Assembly: GCA_937974275.1 (NCBI GenBank)
Contig: CALJIF010000012.1
Span: forward strand, 1 to 40,972
Length of the DNA: 40,972 bases
Direction: 5' to 3'
Source: an uncultured Flavobacteriales bacterium
GTDB lineage: Bacteria > Bacteroidota > Bacteroidia > Palsa-965
A program made the position numbers and the translations under genes. A model generated the notes under the pieces. It was given only the letters and a program-made list of their open reading frames with translations. It had not been told where the DNA came from and did no database searches. This document shows, one piece after another, positions 8,225 through 16,273 of the stretch (within the stretch, counting starts at the first letter, position 1; each line of letters begins with the position of its first letter).

Positions 8225-10330
8225 GTGAAAAAAATAATTCTCCTTATAGCTTTAGCAATTCGTGTTTGTGTATTAACGGCACAAACTCCTGCACCTATTC
8301 CCGGGAATTATTTGGACAATTTTGTTCAGGGAAACTTATTGATTGAGGAGAAGAATTGGCCGATGGCATTTGCATATTTCAGCGAAGCTTACAAAGTCGA
8401 TTCTACCAATGCCAATATCAATTACAAGATGGGCGAATGTATTCTACATTCAACCGATAAAAAAGCAGCTCTTCCTTATTTGCGGAAAGCCTCTAAAAAC
8501 ATTGGCAAGAATTACGACCCATACGAGCCACGAATTAAGAAGGCTCCTGAAAATGCATTGTATTTATTAGCACAGGCGTATCACATCAACTTTCAGTTTG
8601 ATAGTGCTTTAGCATATTTCGAAACCTATCGTGCGCTTGTTAATTCGAAAGAGAAAGAATTGTTGCAAGAAGTTGATATGCGGATTAACTGGTGTAAAAA
8701 CGCGAAGGAATTCTTGCGTTCTCCTTTACCGGTGGCCATTCGTAATATGGGTGACAGTATTAACAGTGTGTTTCCCGATTACAGTCCGGTAATTTCGTTG
8801 GATGAGAATACCATTTTTATCACCTCGCGCCGATTTGGCGAACGCGCCATTGACGGGCAGTATTACGAAGACATTCTCATTTGTGAACGCAAAAGTGATG
8901 GCACATGGAGCGCAGCTCGTCCTGTAAGTCCTTATATCAATACAGTGACTAACGAAGCGACGATTTCCGTTTCACCCGATGACCAAACATTATTCATTTA
9001 TAAAGACGATAATGGCGGAGATATTTTCGCAGCAACGCAACGTGCCGGTGAATGGCAATATCCGGTTCCGCTCGGAGGTGATATCAATACAAAATACTGG
9101 GAAACGCACGCTACTATTTCTGCAGATGGGAACACCTTGTATTTCGTCAGCGATCGTCCGGGAGGTTTTGGAGGACGAGACATTTACCGTTGCGTGAAGT
9201 TACCCAATGGCGCATGGTCGAAAGCATTAAATCTTGGACCTGGAATTAACACCCCGTATGATGAAGATTCTCCGTTTCTGCATCCGGATCAGCGTACATT
9301 ATTCTTTGCTTCAGAAGGCCATAAGTCCATGGGTGGATTTGATATCTTCTTTACGTTTAAGAATGATTCGGGGCAATGGGTAGAACCAACAAACGTTGGA
9401 TATCCGATCAACACTCCTGATGATGACGTCTTCTATTCTACTTCTGCTGATGGTAAGCGCGCTTACTTTTCTTCATTCCGCGAAGGTGGTTTAGGAGATA
9501 AGGATATTTACATCGCGGAACTCGAACAAGGAACTCCGACACAAGGTTTAACCTTATTAAAAGGTCGAATTTATAATGCTGATGGATCTCCGTTAAAGCA
9601 ACAGGTTGACATTATTGTGTACAACACATTGGATGGTCAGCGCATCGGTGAATATCATCCGAACGTAAGAACCGGAGCATTCTCTATCATTTTACCAAGT
9701 GGCGGTACTTATCAGATCAGTTATATCGTTGATCAGAAAGAATACACCAACGAAATGATTGAAGTGCCTGCCGGCTCGTCATTTGAAGTAATTGAACGTG
9801 CTATTGATTTGAGAGATCTGGTGTTGGGACGTTTGGGAAGCGATGTTCCGTTGGATACTGCGCAAATTAAATCAGGTAAAGGATTGCCCGGAGACTCGAC
9901 TGCTATTGTAATCGATAAAACCAAAAAAGACTGGAAGGCACAATTGACGGAAACTGAAGGATTAAGTTTTGGTATGTACTTCAAGTACAACATTAGCTCC
10001 ATCGATCCGAACGATGCTGACTTCAAAAAATTCATTGACAGCTGCGTGGCTCATATCAACAGGAATGGATCTATCAGCTTCCGCTTAACTGCAGCTGCTT
10101 CACAGGTACCAACTCGCAAATTCCCGGATAATAAAGCGCTCGCGAAAGATCGTGCAGATAAAGCACAGGAAGTTGTAAATAAAGCTTTGGAAGCACGAGG
10201 AGTTGATATGTCCAAGGTAAAATGGGTGAAAGTGCAGCATTATGTCTTGGGACCTCAATATAAATCTGACTTCGAAAAGCGTAAAGCCATTTACGAACGC
10301 TATCAATACGTCAAGATACGCGGATACTAA
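8225..10330 (+). CDS. PorE-like envelope protein, copy 3: TPR + PD40 + CRD + degenerate OmpA-like domain
   Basis: A 701-residue paralog starting at GTG, followed by a signal peptide (about 1-19, ending near LTAQ). TPR-like helices span about 25-165, PD40 repeats about 182-430 (GGRDIYRCVKLPNG closely matches copy 1), and a carboxypeptidase-regulatory-like domain about 445-530. The C-terminal part (about 580-701) follows the OmpA fold, with an NKALAKDRADKA segment matching the N..L...RA helix. The GHTD-type loop is replaced by TAAASQVP, so the ligand-binding Asp appears lost while the Arg remains. Peptidoglycan binding is therefore doubtful; this is inference from motif inspection. It is followed by its own terminator. 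Confidence 0.85.
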   Translation: MKKIILLIALAIRVCVLTAQTPAPIPGNYLDNFVQGNLLIEEKNWPMAFAYFSEAYKVDSTNANINYKMGECILHSTDKKAALPYLRKASKNIGKNYDPYEPRIKKAPENALYLLAQAYHINFQFDSALAYFETYRALVNSKEKELLQEVDMRINWCKNAKEFLRSPLPVAIRNMGDSINSVFPDYSPVISLDENTIFITSRRFGERAIDGQYYEDILICERKSDGTWSAARPVSPYINTVTNEATISVSPDDQTLFIYKDDNGGDIFAATQRAGEWQYPVPLGGDINTKYWETHATISADGNTLYFVSDRPGGFGGRDIYRCVKLPNGAWSKALNLGPGINTPYDEDSPFLHPDQRTLFFASEGHKSMGGFDIFFTFKNDSGQWVEPTNVGYPINTPDDDVFYSTSADGKRAYFSSFREGGLGDKDIYIAELEQGTPTQGLTLLKGRIYNADGSPLKQQVDIIVYNTLDGQRIGEYHPNVRTGAFSIILPSGGTYQISYIVDQKEYTNEMIEVPAGSSFEVIERAIDLRDLVLGRLGSDVPLDTAQIKSGKGLPGDSTAIVIDKTKKDWKAQLTETEGLSFGMYFKYNISSIDPNDADFKKFIDSCVAHINRNGSISFRLTAAASQVPTRKFPDNKALAKDRADKAQEVVNKALEARGVDMSKVKWVKVQHYVLGPQYKSDFEKRKAIYERYQYVKIRGY

Positions 10331-10343
10331 TCGCAAGACTTTG

Positions 10344-10368
10344 AACCTCGCTACTGCGAGGTTTTTTT
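10344..10368 (+). terminator. Rho-independent terminator after PorE-like copy 3
   Basis: The 8-bp stem AACCTCGC and GCGAGGTT encloses a TACT loop and is followed by a run of seven Ts. It begins 14 bases after the stop codon. Confidence 0.92.
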
Positions 10369-10395
10369 ATGCACAAAAGACGTTCAAACCTTAGA

Positions 10396-10410
10396 AAAAC
10401 CTTATTTTTG
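10396..10410 (+). promoter_or_regulatory. Putative promoter of PorE-like copy 4 (-7 TATTTTTG at 10403-10410)
   Basis: This is the same 15-mer as at 8169-8183. It lies after the terminator of copy 3 and 57 bases before the GTG start of copy 4, so copy 4 has its own expression signal. The -33 element is not clear. Confidence 0.5.
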
Positions 10411-10466
10411 GTTATTAGCCCTAATTTGGAACGGCATTTGAAGAATAGAGTGAAAACACCTGAGTT

Positions 10467-12020
10467 GTGAAGTCTTTTTACGTTTTATTGTTTTTCCTGA
10501 TAACCACGTTCGGCTGGGCTCAAAAACCCGGCGCTCCTGATCCTGATTTGGCGGCTGAACATTTCTCACACGGCAATTTTGTGATGGCTAAACCTATTTA
10601 CCTTCAATTGGTAACTAAGGAACCGGCAAATTATCAGTACAATTACCGTGCAGGCATTTGCATTCTTAAAACCAATACACCGAACAAAAAGGACGCTATT
10701 AAGTATTTCGAATTTTGCACCAAACAAGCAAAATACGATCAAGATGCTTGGCTTTATTTAGGTCGTGCTTACCACATTGCCATGCGCTTAGATGATGCCA
10801 TCAAAGCATACGAAACCTACAAAACCAAAGGAAGTAAAGATGGAATTGTAGAAGCTGACATGGGCATTCAGCAGTGCAAGAATGCAAAGTTGCTAATCAA
10901 AAATCCGTTAGATGTTACGTTTCTTCCTTTGGGTAAAGAAGTAAATTCCGAATTCCCGGATTACCATCCTTATGTAACTCAAGACGAACAAACTTTGGTT
11001 TTTACGTCAAGAAGAAAAGGCAACATGGGCGCAACCCAAGTAGAGGTAGATGGTTATTACCCCAGTGATATTTGGTATTCCAAATCCATGAATGGAACAT
11101 TCCAAAAAGCCAAAAGCGCGGGCCCTTCCGTAAACGGGAATTTTGATGAAATATGTGTGGGCTTGTCTGCTGATGGAAATACCATGAGTGTTTATGTGGA
11201 TAATATAAGCACGGCAGGCGATATTTATTTCTCCACCTACAATCGCTCGTGGCAAAAGCCTGTTAAACCGGAAGGTATTAACGACAACATTAATGATGGT
11301 TTTGAATCTGCCGGCTGTTTGTCTCCTGATGGTCTCACCTATTATTTTGCCAGCAAACGCACCGGATCACTCGGCGGACGCGATTTATACGTAGCTCGAA
11401 AATTGCCGAATGGGAAGTGGTCTATGGCGCAAAATATGGGTAATGTGCTCAATACACAGTACGATGAAGATTTTCCATATATGGCTCCGGATGGTAAAAC
11501 ATTATACTTTTCGTCGCAAGGCCATAACAGTATGGGGGGATTTGATCTGTTTATGACCACGTACAACGAAGAAGACGGCACTTGGTCAACACCACGAAAC
11601 ATCGGATATCCGTTGAATAGTACCGACGATGATATGTCGATCTGTTTCACTGAAGCGAATCGTGTTGCTTATATCGCCACTGCGCGCGAAGGCGGACAAG
11701 GTGATTTGGATATTTGGCGCGTGGTATTTAACGAAGTACAACAGAGTTCGTTTACTATGATCACCGGAAAAATTACACCACCGGATAACACAGTTAATGT
11801 AAGCGATGTTTCTATTTCAGTGAGCAATGCCGGAACTAACGAAGAAGTTGGCATTTACAAGCCAAGTCCTACATCGGGAAATTATGTAATTGCGCTTCCT
11901 CCGGGAAAGTACATCATGACCATAGATGCGCCGGGGTGTAAACCGCTCATCGAAACATTAATTGTTTTTGATATTGGTCCGCAAGGCGTGATGAGTAAGG
12001 ATATTGTCTTACTCAAATAA
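10467..12020 (+). CDS. PorE-like envelope protein, copy 4: TPR + PD40 + CRD, no OmpA anchor
   Basis: At 517 residues this is the shortest paralog. It starts at GTG with a signal peptide (about 1-18, ending GWAQ). TPR-like helices occupy about 25-145 and PD40 repeats about 160-425, including GGRDLYVARKLPNG. A carboxypeptidase-regulatory-like domain (about 432-517) closes the protein. There is no OmpA domain and no T9SS sorting domain. The stop codon is followed at once by the convergent dgkA-like gene and no frameshifted OmpA remnant is visible, so the absence looks real rather than a sequencing break. It overlaps the convergent gene by 12 bases. A soluble periplasmic role as partner of the anchored copies is possible but speculative. 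Confidence 0.87.
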   Translation: MKSFYVLLFFLITTFGWAQKPGAPDPDLAAEHFSHGNFVMAKPIYLQLVTKEPANYQYNYRAGICILKTNTPNKKDAIKYFEFCTKQAKYDQDAWLYLGRAYHIAMRLDDAIKAYETYKTKGSKDGIVEADMGIQQCKNAKLLIKNPLDVTFLPLGKEVNSEFPDYHPYVTQDEQTLVFTSRRKGNMGATQVEVDGYYPSDIWYSKSMNGTFQKAKSAGPSVNGNFDEICVGLSADGNTMSVYVDNISTAGDIYFSTYNRSWQKPVKPEGINDNINDGFESAGCLSPDGLTYYFASKRTGSLGGRDLYVARKLPNGKWSMAQNMGNVLNTQYDEDFPYMAPDGKTLYFSSQGHNSMGGFDLFMTTYNEEDGTWSTPRNIGYPLNSTDDDMSICFTEANRVAYIATAREGGQGDLDIWRVVFNEVQQSSFTMITGKITPPDNTVNVSDVSISVSNAGTNEEVGIYKPSPTSGNYVIALPPGKYIMTIDAPGCKPLIETLIVFDIGPQGVMSKDIVLLK

Positions 12021-12368
12021 CACCATCAGTTTGGGAGCAAATATGATAGTTCCCACAATAACAGCTGCTACTACACTCAGCAAAACCGCACCCGCAGCTA
12101 TATCCTTAATCACTCCTACTTTGGCATCTTGCTCAGGATGAATAAAATTCATGAGGTGTTCAATTGCTGTATTGATCGCTTCTGCGCACAATACAAATCC
12201 GGATGCAACCGCAATAAACATCCATTCAACGCTGCTCAATTGAAAATAAGTTCCTCCCGCAATTACCAATAGAAGAACACATACATGAACCGTTGCATTG
12301 CGTTCCGATTGAAATAAGAACTTGATTCCTTTCATAGCCGGACCAAAACTTTTAATTACTCGCATCAT
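12009..12368 (-). CDS. dgkA: Diacylglycerol kinase family membrane protein (DgkA-like)
   Basis: A 119-residue protein of the usual DgkA size (about 120). Three membrane helices are predicted (about 28-45, 50-66, 93-113). Family motifs are present: EAINTAIE near residues 62-69 and KDIAAGAVLL near 87-97. DgkA enzymes phosphorylate diacylglycerol or undecaprenol with ATP in the inner membrane; which lipid is used here cannot be told. The gene is convergent with PorE-like copy 4, overlapping its last 12 bases, and divergent from the M32 peptidase with a 52-bp gap. It begins with two consecutive ATG codons, so the start could be one residue shorter. Confidence 0.88.
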   Translation of the reverse strand: MMRVIKSFGPAMKGIKFLFQSERNATVHVCVLLLVIAGGTYFQLSSVEWMFIAVASGFVLCAEAINTAIEHLMNFIHPEQDAKVGVIKDIAAGAVLLSVVAAVIVGTIIFAPKLMVLFE

Positions 12369-12420
12369 AATTTCATTGTATTTTAAAGCGTCAATTTACA
12401 TTGGCACTGAAATCACTTTT

Positions 12421-13911
12421 ATGAATTTATACGAAAAATACACCAACCATTTAAAACGCGTAGCAGATATCAGTTACGCCGCAGCTGTATTGAATTGGGA
12501 TCAGGAAACCTACATGCCCGAAAATGGCGCGGAACAGCGGGCTTCGCAGTTGTCGACATTATCTGGTATTGCGCATGAACTTTTTACTTCAACAGATTTC
12601 GGAGTTGTATTAAATCAATTATTGAATGATTCTTCATTGGATGACATTCAAAGAAGAAATGTAATTCAAACCAAACGTGCATACGACCGCTCAACGAAGC
12701 TTACAAAAGAACATGTTGAAGAACTTGCACTGTCTGTTTCACAGGCATTTCAGGCGTGGCAAAACGCAAAAACAAATAACCGATATGAAGAGTTCGCACC
12801 ACATCTGAAACGATTGGTGGAACTGAAAAGAAAAGAGTGTGAATGGATCGGCTATCATGAGCATCCGTACGATGCTATGTTGGATGAATATGAACCCGGT
12901 TTAACCGTGAAACAGTTGGATCAATTGTTTGCAGATGTCCGTGCCGATCTTGTTCCTTATGTCCGAGAATTAACGGCGTATCCTGTTCCGGAAATTAAGT
13001 GGATGAATAAACATTATCCGAAGGATGCGCAGTGGCACTTAAGTCTGGACATACTTCACAAGATTGGTTTTGATTTTATTTCGGGTAGACAAGATATTTC
13101 CATGCATCCGTTCACAATTAATTTCGGAGCGCAAGATGTGCGGGTTACGACAAAAATTGATGAAAATGATTTAGCCGATTGCCTCACCGGAACCATACAC
13201 GAGGCGGGACACGCGCTATACGAACAAGGTCTCAAAGCGGCTGCTTACGGAACTCCGGAAGGAGAAGCAACTTCGTTAGGTATTCACGAGTCTCAATCGC
13301 GTTTATGGGAAAATCAGGTTGGACGCAGTGAAGCATTTTGGAAAGCGTTACTACCTGATGTATTGAAACGCCTGGGTGAATCAGCCAACGGAATAACGCC
13401 AAAAGATTTTACACGTGAACTTAATATTGTTCAACCTTCATTGATTCGTATCAGCGCAGATGAACTAACGTATCATTTTCACATCATGGTGCGCTACGAA
13501 ATAGAAAAGGAGTTATTTGAAGGGAAACTTGATGTTAACGATATCCCGGCAAAATGGAACAGTGCATACAATAGTTATTTGAACGTTGAGGTACCTGATG
13601 ATGCGCGAGGATGCTTACAAGATGTGCATTGGTCGCACGGTAGTTTCGGCTACTTCCCTACTTACTCGATTGGAAGTTTTTATGCGGCGCAATTTTATCA
13701 TGCAGCCCAACAACAAATTCCCGATTTGGAAGAACAGATTGAGAACGGGAATTTCAGCCCATTACTGAACTGGTTGCGAGCTAATATTCATCAGTATGGT
13801 AAACTCTATTCTGCCGACGAGCTGTGCAAGCGTATTACAGGAGAATCTCTTAGCTTTTCACACTTCATGAATTACGCAAAACATAAATACGACCAATTAT
13901 ACCGGCAATAA
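12421..13911 (+). CDS. M32 family metallocarboxypeptidase
   Basis: I start this 496-residue protein at the ATG at 12421 (MNLYEKYTNHLKRVADISY), matching the usual M32 length and N-terminus. An upstream in-frame start at 12322 would run through the divergent dgkA-like gene. The zinc-binding HEXXH is HEAGH (His260, Glu261, His264), and the third ligand is Glu290 in GIHESQSR, the second M32 signature. The N-terminal AVLNWDQETYMPENGAEQRA segment is typical of the family. There is no signal peptide, so it acts in the cytoplasm, trimming C-terminal residues from peptides. It appears to be a single-gene unit. Confidence 0.95.
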   Translation: MNLYEKYTNHLKRVADISYAAAVLNWDQETYMPENGAEQRASQLSTLSGIAHELFTSTDFGVVLNQLLNDSSLDDIQRRNVIQTKRAYDRSTKLTKEHVEELALSVSQAFQAWQNAKTNNRYEEFAPHLKRLVELKRKECEWIGYHEHPYDAMLDEYEPGLTVKQLDQLFADVRADLVPYVRELTAYPVPEIKWMNKHYPKDAQWHLSLDILHKIGFDFISGRQDISMHPFTINFGAQDVRVTTKIDENDLADCLTGTIHEAGHALYEQGLKAAAYGTPEGEATSLGIHESQSRLWENQVGRSEAFWKALLPDVLKRLGESANGITPKDFTRELNIVQPSLIRISADELTYHFHIMVRYEIEKELFEGKLDVNDIPAKWNSAYNSYLNVEVPDDARGCLQDVHWSHGSFGYFPTYSIGSFYAAQFYHAAQQQIPDLEEQIENGNFSPLLNWLRANIHQYGKLYSADELCKRITGESLSFSHFMNYAKHKYDQLYRQ

Positions 13912-13924
13912 CGTAAATTGTTAA

Positions 13925-13951
13925 GCCAAATCGACCACGCTTTAATTTGGC
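13925..13951 (+). other. Small hairpin in the M32 peptidase-lipoprotein gap
   Basis: GCCAAAT at 13925-13931 can pair with ATTTGGC at 13945-13951 across a 13-nt loop. There is no T-run, so it is only a weak candidate for a terminator. Confidence 0.3.
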
Positions 13952-13984
13952 ATAATACTCGCATTTACTCCTACTAAAAAGACT

Positions 13985-14500
13985 ATGAAAACGACTACTC
14001 TTTTAACCGTAACTGCTGTTCTTCTGGTGGCATCATCTTGTCACAGAAGCGTTAATCAGACATCTTCAAGCAGCAAAACTACAACCACAACAACCGTGAA
14101 CGACAATACAACAACAACGACTACGACGACCACAACCCAGACTACAACTGTTACTCAGTCGGGGGGCGTCAGCGGTAATGGCGGAGTAGTTGTGAATGTT
14201 CCTGTGAATGTTCCTGCAGATACATCTAACATTCGCCCGTTGGTAGTTTCGTTTATCAGTAAAGGTGGTGGGATTGATCTGGTCACTTTTGAAGCATTCG
14301 AGCAATGGCTGGCATCACATCCGTCAAAACCGCAGTATGAAAAGACCCATTGGGGCCGTGAAGGTGAAACCAACCTGTGTTTCCGGTTATCCGAGTTTTC
14401 AACAGTTTCAAGGGCTAAATTTGTTGCCGATGTTCGTAATTATTTGACAGACAAAGAGTTAGTGTTAATACAGGAAAACGCGGCCTGTTCAAAGCGCTAG
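13985..14500 (+). CDS. Thr-rich lipoprotein, unknown function
   Basis: This 171-residue protein has a signal peptide with Cys19 in the lipobox VASSC, so it should be a lipid-anchored envelope protein. Residues 26-58 form a low-complexity stretch dominated by Thr, encoded by ACA/ACT/ACG runs, followed by a Gly/Val-rich linker (59-77). The folded part (about 80-171) contains two cysteines and a WGREGETNLCFRLSEF segment I do not recognise. The Thr tract probably acts as an extended spacer between membrane and domain, and in Bacteroidota could be O-glycosylated (inference). It stands alone between the M32 peptidase and pckA. Confidence 0.75.
   Translation: MKTTTLLTVTAVLLVASSCHRSVNQTSSSSKTTTTTTVNDNTTTTTTTTTTQTTTVTQSGGVSGNGGVVVNVPVNVPADTSNIRPLVVSFISKGGGIDLVTFEAFEQWLASHPSKPQYEKTHWGREGETNLCFRLSEFSTVSRAKFVADVRNYLTDKELVLIQENAACSKR
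14077..14155 (+). repeat. Low-complexity ACN (Thr) codon tract
   Basis: Imperfect ACA/ACT/ACG triplets within the lipoprotein gene. Such tracts may vary in length between strains by slippage, always in frame if whole triplets are gained or lost. Confidence 0.7.
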
Positions 14501-14520
14501 TATTATGTGCGGTACTTCGT

Positions 14521-14569
14521 GGTTAAGAAATCTGTACCTTTGCCTATCATTTTTCAACATTTCTTAACC
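14521..14569 (+). repeat. Perfect 11-bp inverted repeat flanking the pckA -7 element
   Basis: GGTTAAGAAAT at 14521-14531 is the exact reverse complement of ATTTCTTAACC at 14559-14569, with 27 bases between. The left arm lies just before the -7 element and the right arm falls just after the expected start of transcription. That placement suits an operator or a hairpin in the early leader. Confidence 0.55.
14535..14542 (+). promoter_or_regulatory. Putative pckA promoter (-7 TACCTTTG)
   Basis: An exact match to TAnnTTTG. The 12-mer TGTACCTTTGCC around it is shared with the fahA promoter at 30365-30376. Transcription from here would give a leader of about 65 nt before the pckA ATG. Confidence 0.65.
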
Positions 14570-14595
14570 CGACATCCGGGCTGAATCCGGAGTCG
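14570..14595 (+). other. Hairpin in the pckA 5' leader
   Basis: CGAC (14570-14573) and TCCGG (14575-14579) pair with CCGGA (14587-14591) and GTCG (14592-14595). This gives a 9-bp stem with one bulged A and a 7-nt loop, 17 bases before the start codon. There is no T-run, so it is not a terminator; it may affect stability or translation of the message. Confidence 0.5.
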
Positions 14596-14612
14596 TAACA
14601 AAGACCAAAAAG

Positions 14613-16232
14613 ATGAACGAATTTGGGTTGAAAGGCAAGAATTCCAGTATTGCCTCTCTGGGTCTCGGAAAAGTTTCCGCAGCCTATTGGAATCTCTCTC
14701 CGGCAGAATTAGTAGAAGAAACGCTCGATCGCGGAGAAGGTATATTAACAGATAACGGCGCTTTAGCCATCGACACCGGAGAATTTACCGGTCGTTCCCC
14801 TAAAGATAAGTTTATTGTATTGGACGACGTTACTAAAGACGTTATCTGGTGGGGCGATGTGAACATCAAATTTGATGCGGCGAAGTTTGAAACGTTGTAC
14901 AACCGTATGACGGCTTACTTGACAGGAAAAGAAGTTTACGTGCGCGATGCTTTTGCATGTGCAGATCCGCGTTACCGTTTAAACATTCGTGTGGTTACCG
15001 AGTTCCCTTGGTCCAACCTTTTCGCGAATAACTTATTCCTGCGTCCTACTACTGACGAAATCCGTGATTTTGCGCCGGAGTGGCATATTGTATGCGCACC
15101 GGGCTTTATGGCAAATCCTGAAATCGATGGTACGCGCCAGCACAATTTTGCAGTGCTGAACATGACCAAAAAGATGATTATCATCGGCGGTACAGGTTAC
15201 ACCGGAGAAATCAAGAAAGGCATTTTCACGCTATTGAATTACATTTTACCGCACGAAAAAAGTGTTTTATCTATGCACTGTTCGGCAAACCAGGGTAAAA
15301 ATGGAGATACAGCTATTTTCTTCGGTTTGTCAGGAACAGGTAAAACTACTTTGTCTGCAGATCCTGAACGCATGCTGATTGGCGATGATGAGCACGGCTG
15401 GGCGGATGACAGCGTTTTCAATTTCGAAGGCGGATGTTATGCGAAATGCATTGATCTGACTCGCGAAAAAGAACCTCAAATTTGGGATGCTATTAAGTTC
15501 GGCGCATTAGTTGAAAATATCGATTTCGTTGATGGAACACGCACCGTTGATTACGCTTCGACTTCGAAGACAGAAAACACCCGTGTTGCTTATCCTATTA
15601 ATCACATCAACAATGCGTTAGAGCCGTCTATCGGCAAAGCACCAAAGAATATTTTCTTCCTTACTGCCGATGCGTTTGGTGTGCTTCCTCCTATTTCCAA
15701 ATTAACTGTTGAGCAAGCGATGTATCACTTTATCAGTGGTTACACGGCAAAAGTTGCAGGTACAGAAGTGGGCATCACAGAACCACAAACTACTTTCTCG
15801 GCTTGTTTTGGTAAGGCTTTCTTGCCTTTGCATCCGGGTAAATACGCGGAATTGCTGGGTAAAAAACTGAAGTCGAACCCTGACATCAACGTTTGGTTGG
15901 TGAATACAGGTTGGACCGGAGGTGCTTACGGTGTTGGAAGTCGTATTAAGCTTTCATACACTCGTGCATTAATTACTGCGGCGTTAGAAGGTAAACTGGA
16001 CAATGTAGAATATGGTCAGACACCATTCTTCCGTTTGCGTTTCCCTACTTCTTGTCCGGGCGTGCCATCAGAAATCCTGGAGCCTCGCAACACCTGGGCT
16101 GATAAAGCGGCTTTTGAAGCGACTGCACAGAAACTGGCAGGATCGTTCGTTAAAAATTTCGAACAATATGCTTCAGGAGTTAGTGCTGAAATTTTAGCTG
16201 CAGCTCCTGTAGTTGAAGCAGTAAATGCATAA
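14613..16232 (+). CDS. pckA: Phosphoenolpyruvate carboxykinase (ATP)
   Basis: PckA converts oxaloacetate and ATP to phosphoenolpyruvate, CO2 and ADP, the first committed step of gluconeogenesis. At 539 residues it matches the family (E. coli 540). The kinase-1a P-loop GLSGTGKTT is at about residues 238-246 and is followed by the metal-binding motif LIGDDEHGW. FTGRSPKDKF near residue 58 is the conserved substrate-binding RSPKD-type motif, and WTGGAYGVG lies near 433. The enzyme is cytosolic. The leader contains an inverted repeat around the promoter and a hairpin, so expression may be carbon-source regulated. A strong terminator follows. No truncation is seen. Confidence 0.98.
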   Translation: MNEFGLKGKNSSIASLGLGKVSAAYWNLSPAELVEETLDRGEGILTDNGALAIDTGEFTGRSPKDKFIVLDDVTKDVIWWGDVNIKFDAAKFETLYNRMTAYLTGKEVYVRDAFACADPRYRLNIRVVTEFPWSNLFANNLFLRPTTDEIRDFAPEWHIVCAPGFMANPEIDGTRQHNFAVLNMTKKMIIIGGTGYTGEIKKGIFTLLNYILPHEKSVLSMHCSANQGKNGDTAIFFGLSGTGKTTLSADPERMLIGDDEHGWADDSVFNFEGGCYAKCIDLTREKEPQIWDAIKFGALVENIDFVDGTRTVDYASTSKTENTRVAYPINHINNALEPSIGKAPKNIFFLTADAFGVLPPISKLTVEQAMYHFISGYTAKVAGTEVGITEPQTTFSACFGKAFLPLHPGKYAELLGKKLKSNPDINVWLVNTGWTGGAYGVGSRIKLSYTRALITAALEGKLDNVEYGQTPFFRLRFPTSCPGVPSEILEPRNTWADKAAFEATAQKLAGSFVKNFEQYASGVSAEILAAAPVVEAVNA

Positions 16233-16250
16233 CTTATAAATTAAATTAGA

Positions 16251-16273
16251 GCCTCCTTCGGGAGGCTTTTTTT
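16251..16273 (+). terminator. Rho-independent terminator after pckA
   Basis: The stem GCCTCC and GGAGGC is closed by a TTCG loop and followed by seven Ts. The T-run ends directly at the ATG at 16274, so the next gene starts either inside this boundary or at the internal ATG at 16286. Confidence 0.92.

Noticed and set aside
12322..12420. Longer N-terminus for the M32 peptidase
   Set aside because: The extension runs antisense through the dgkA-like gene, and the family N-terminus begins at 12421.
14077..14155. Short triplet repeats as a possible CRISPR or other array
   Set aside because: They are in-frame Thr codons in a lipoprotein gene, with no spacer-repeat regularity.
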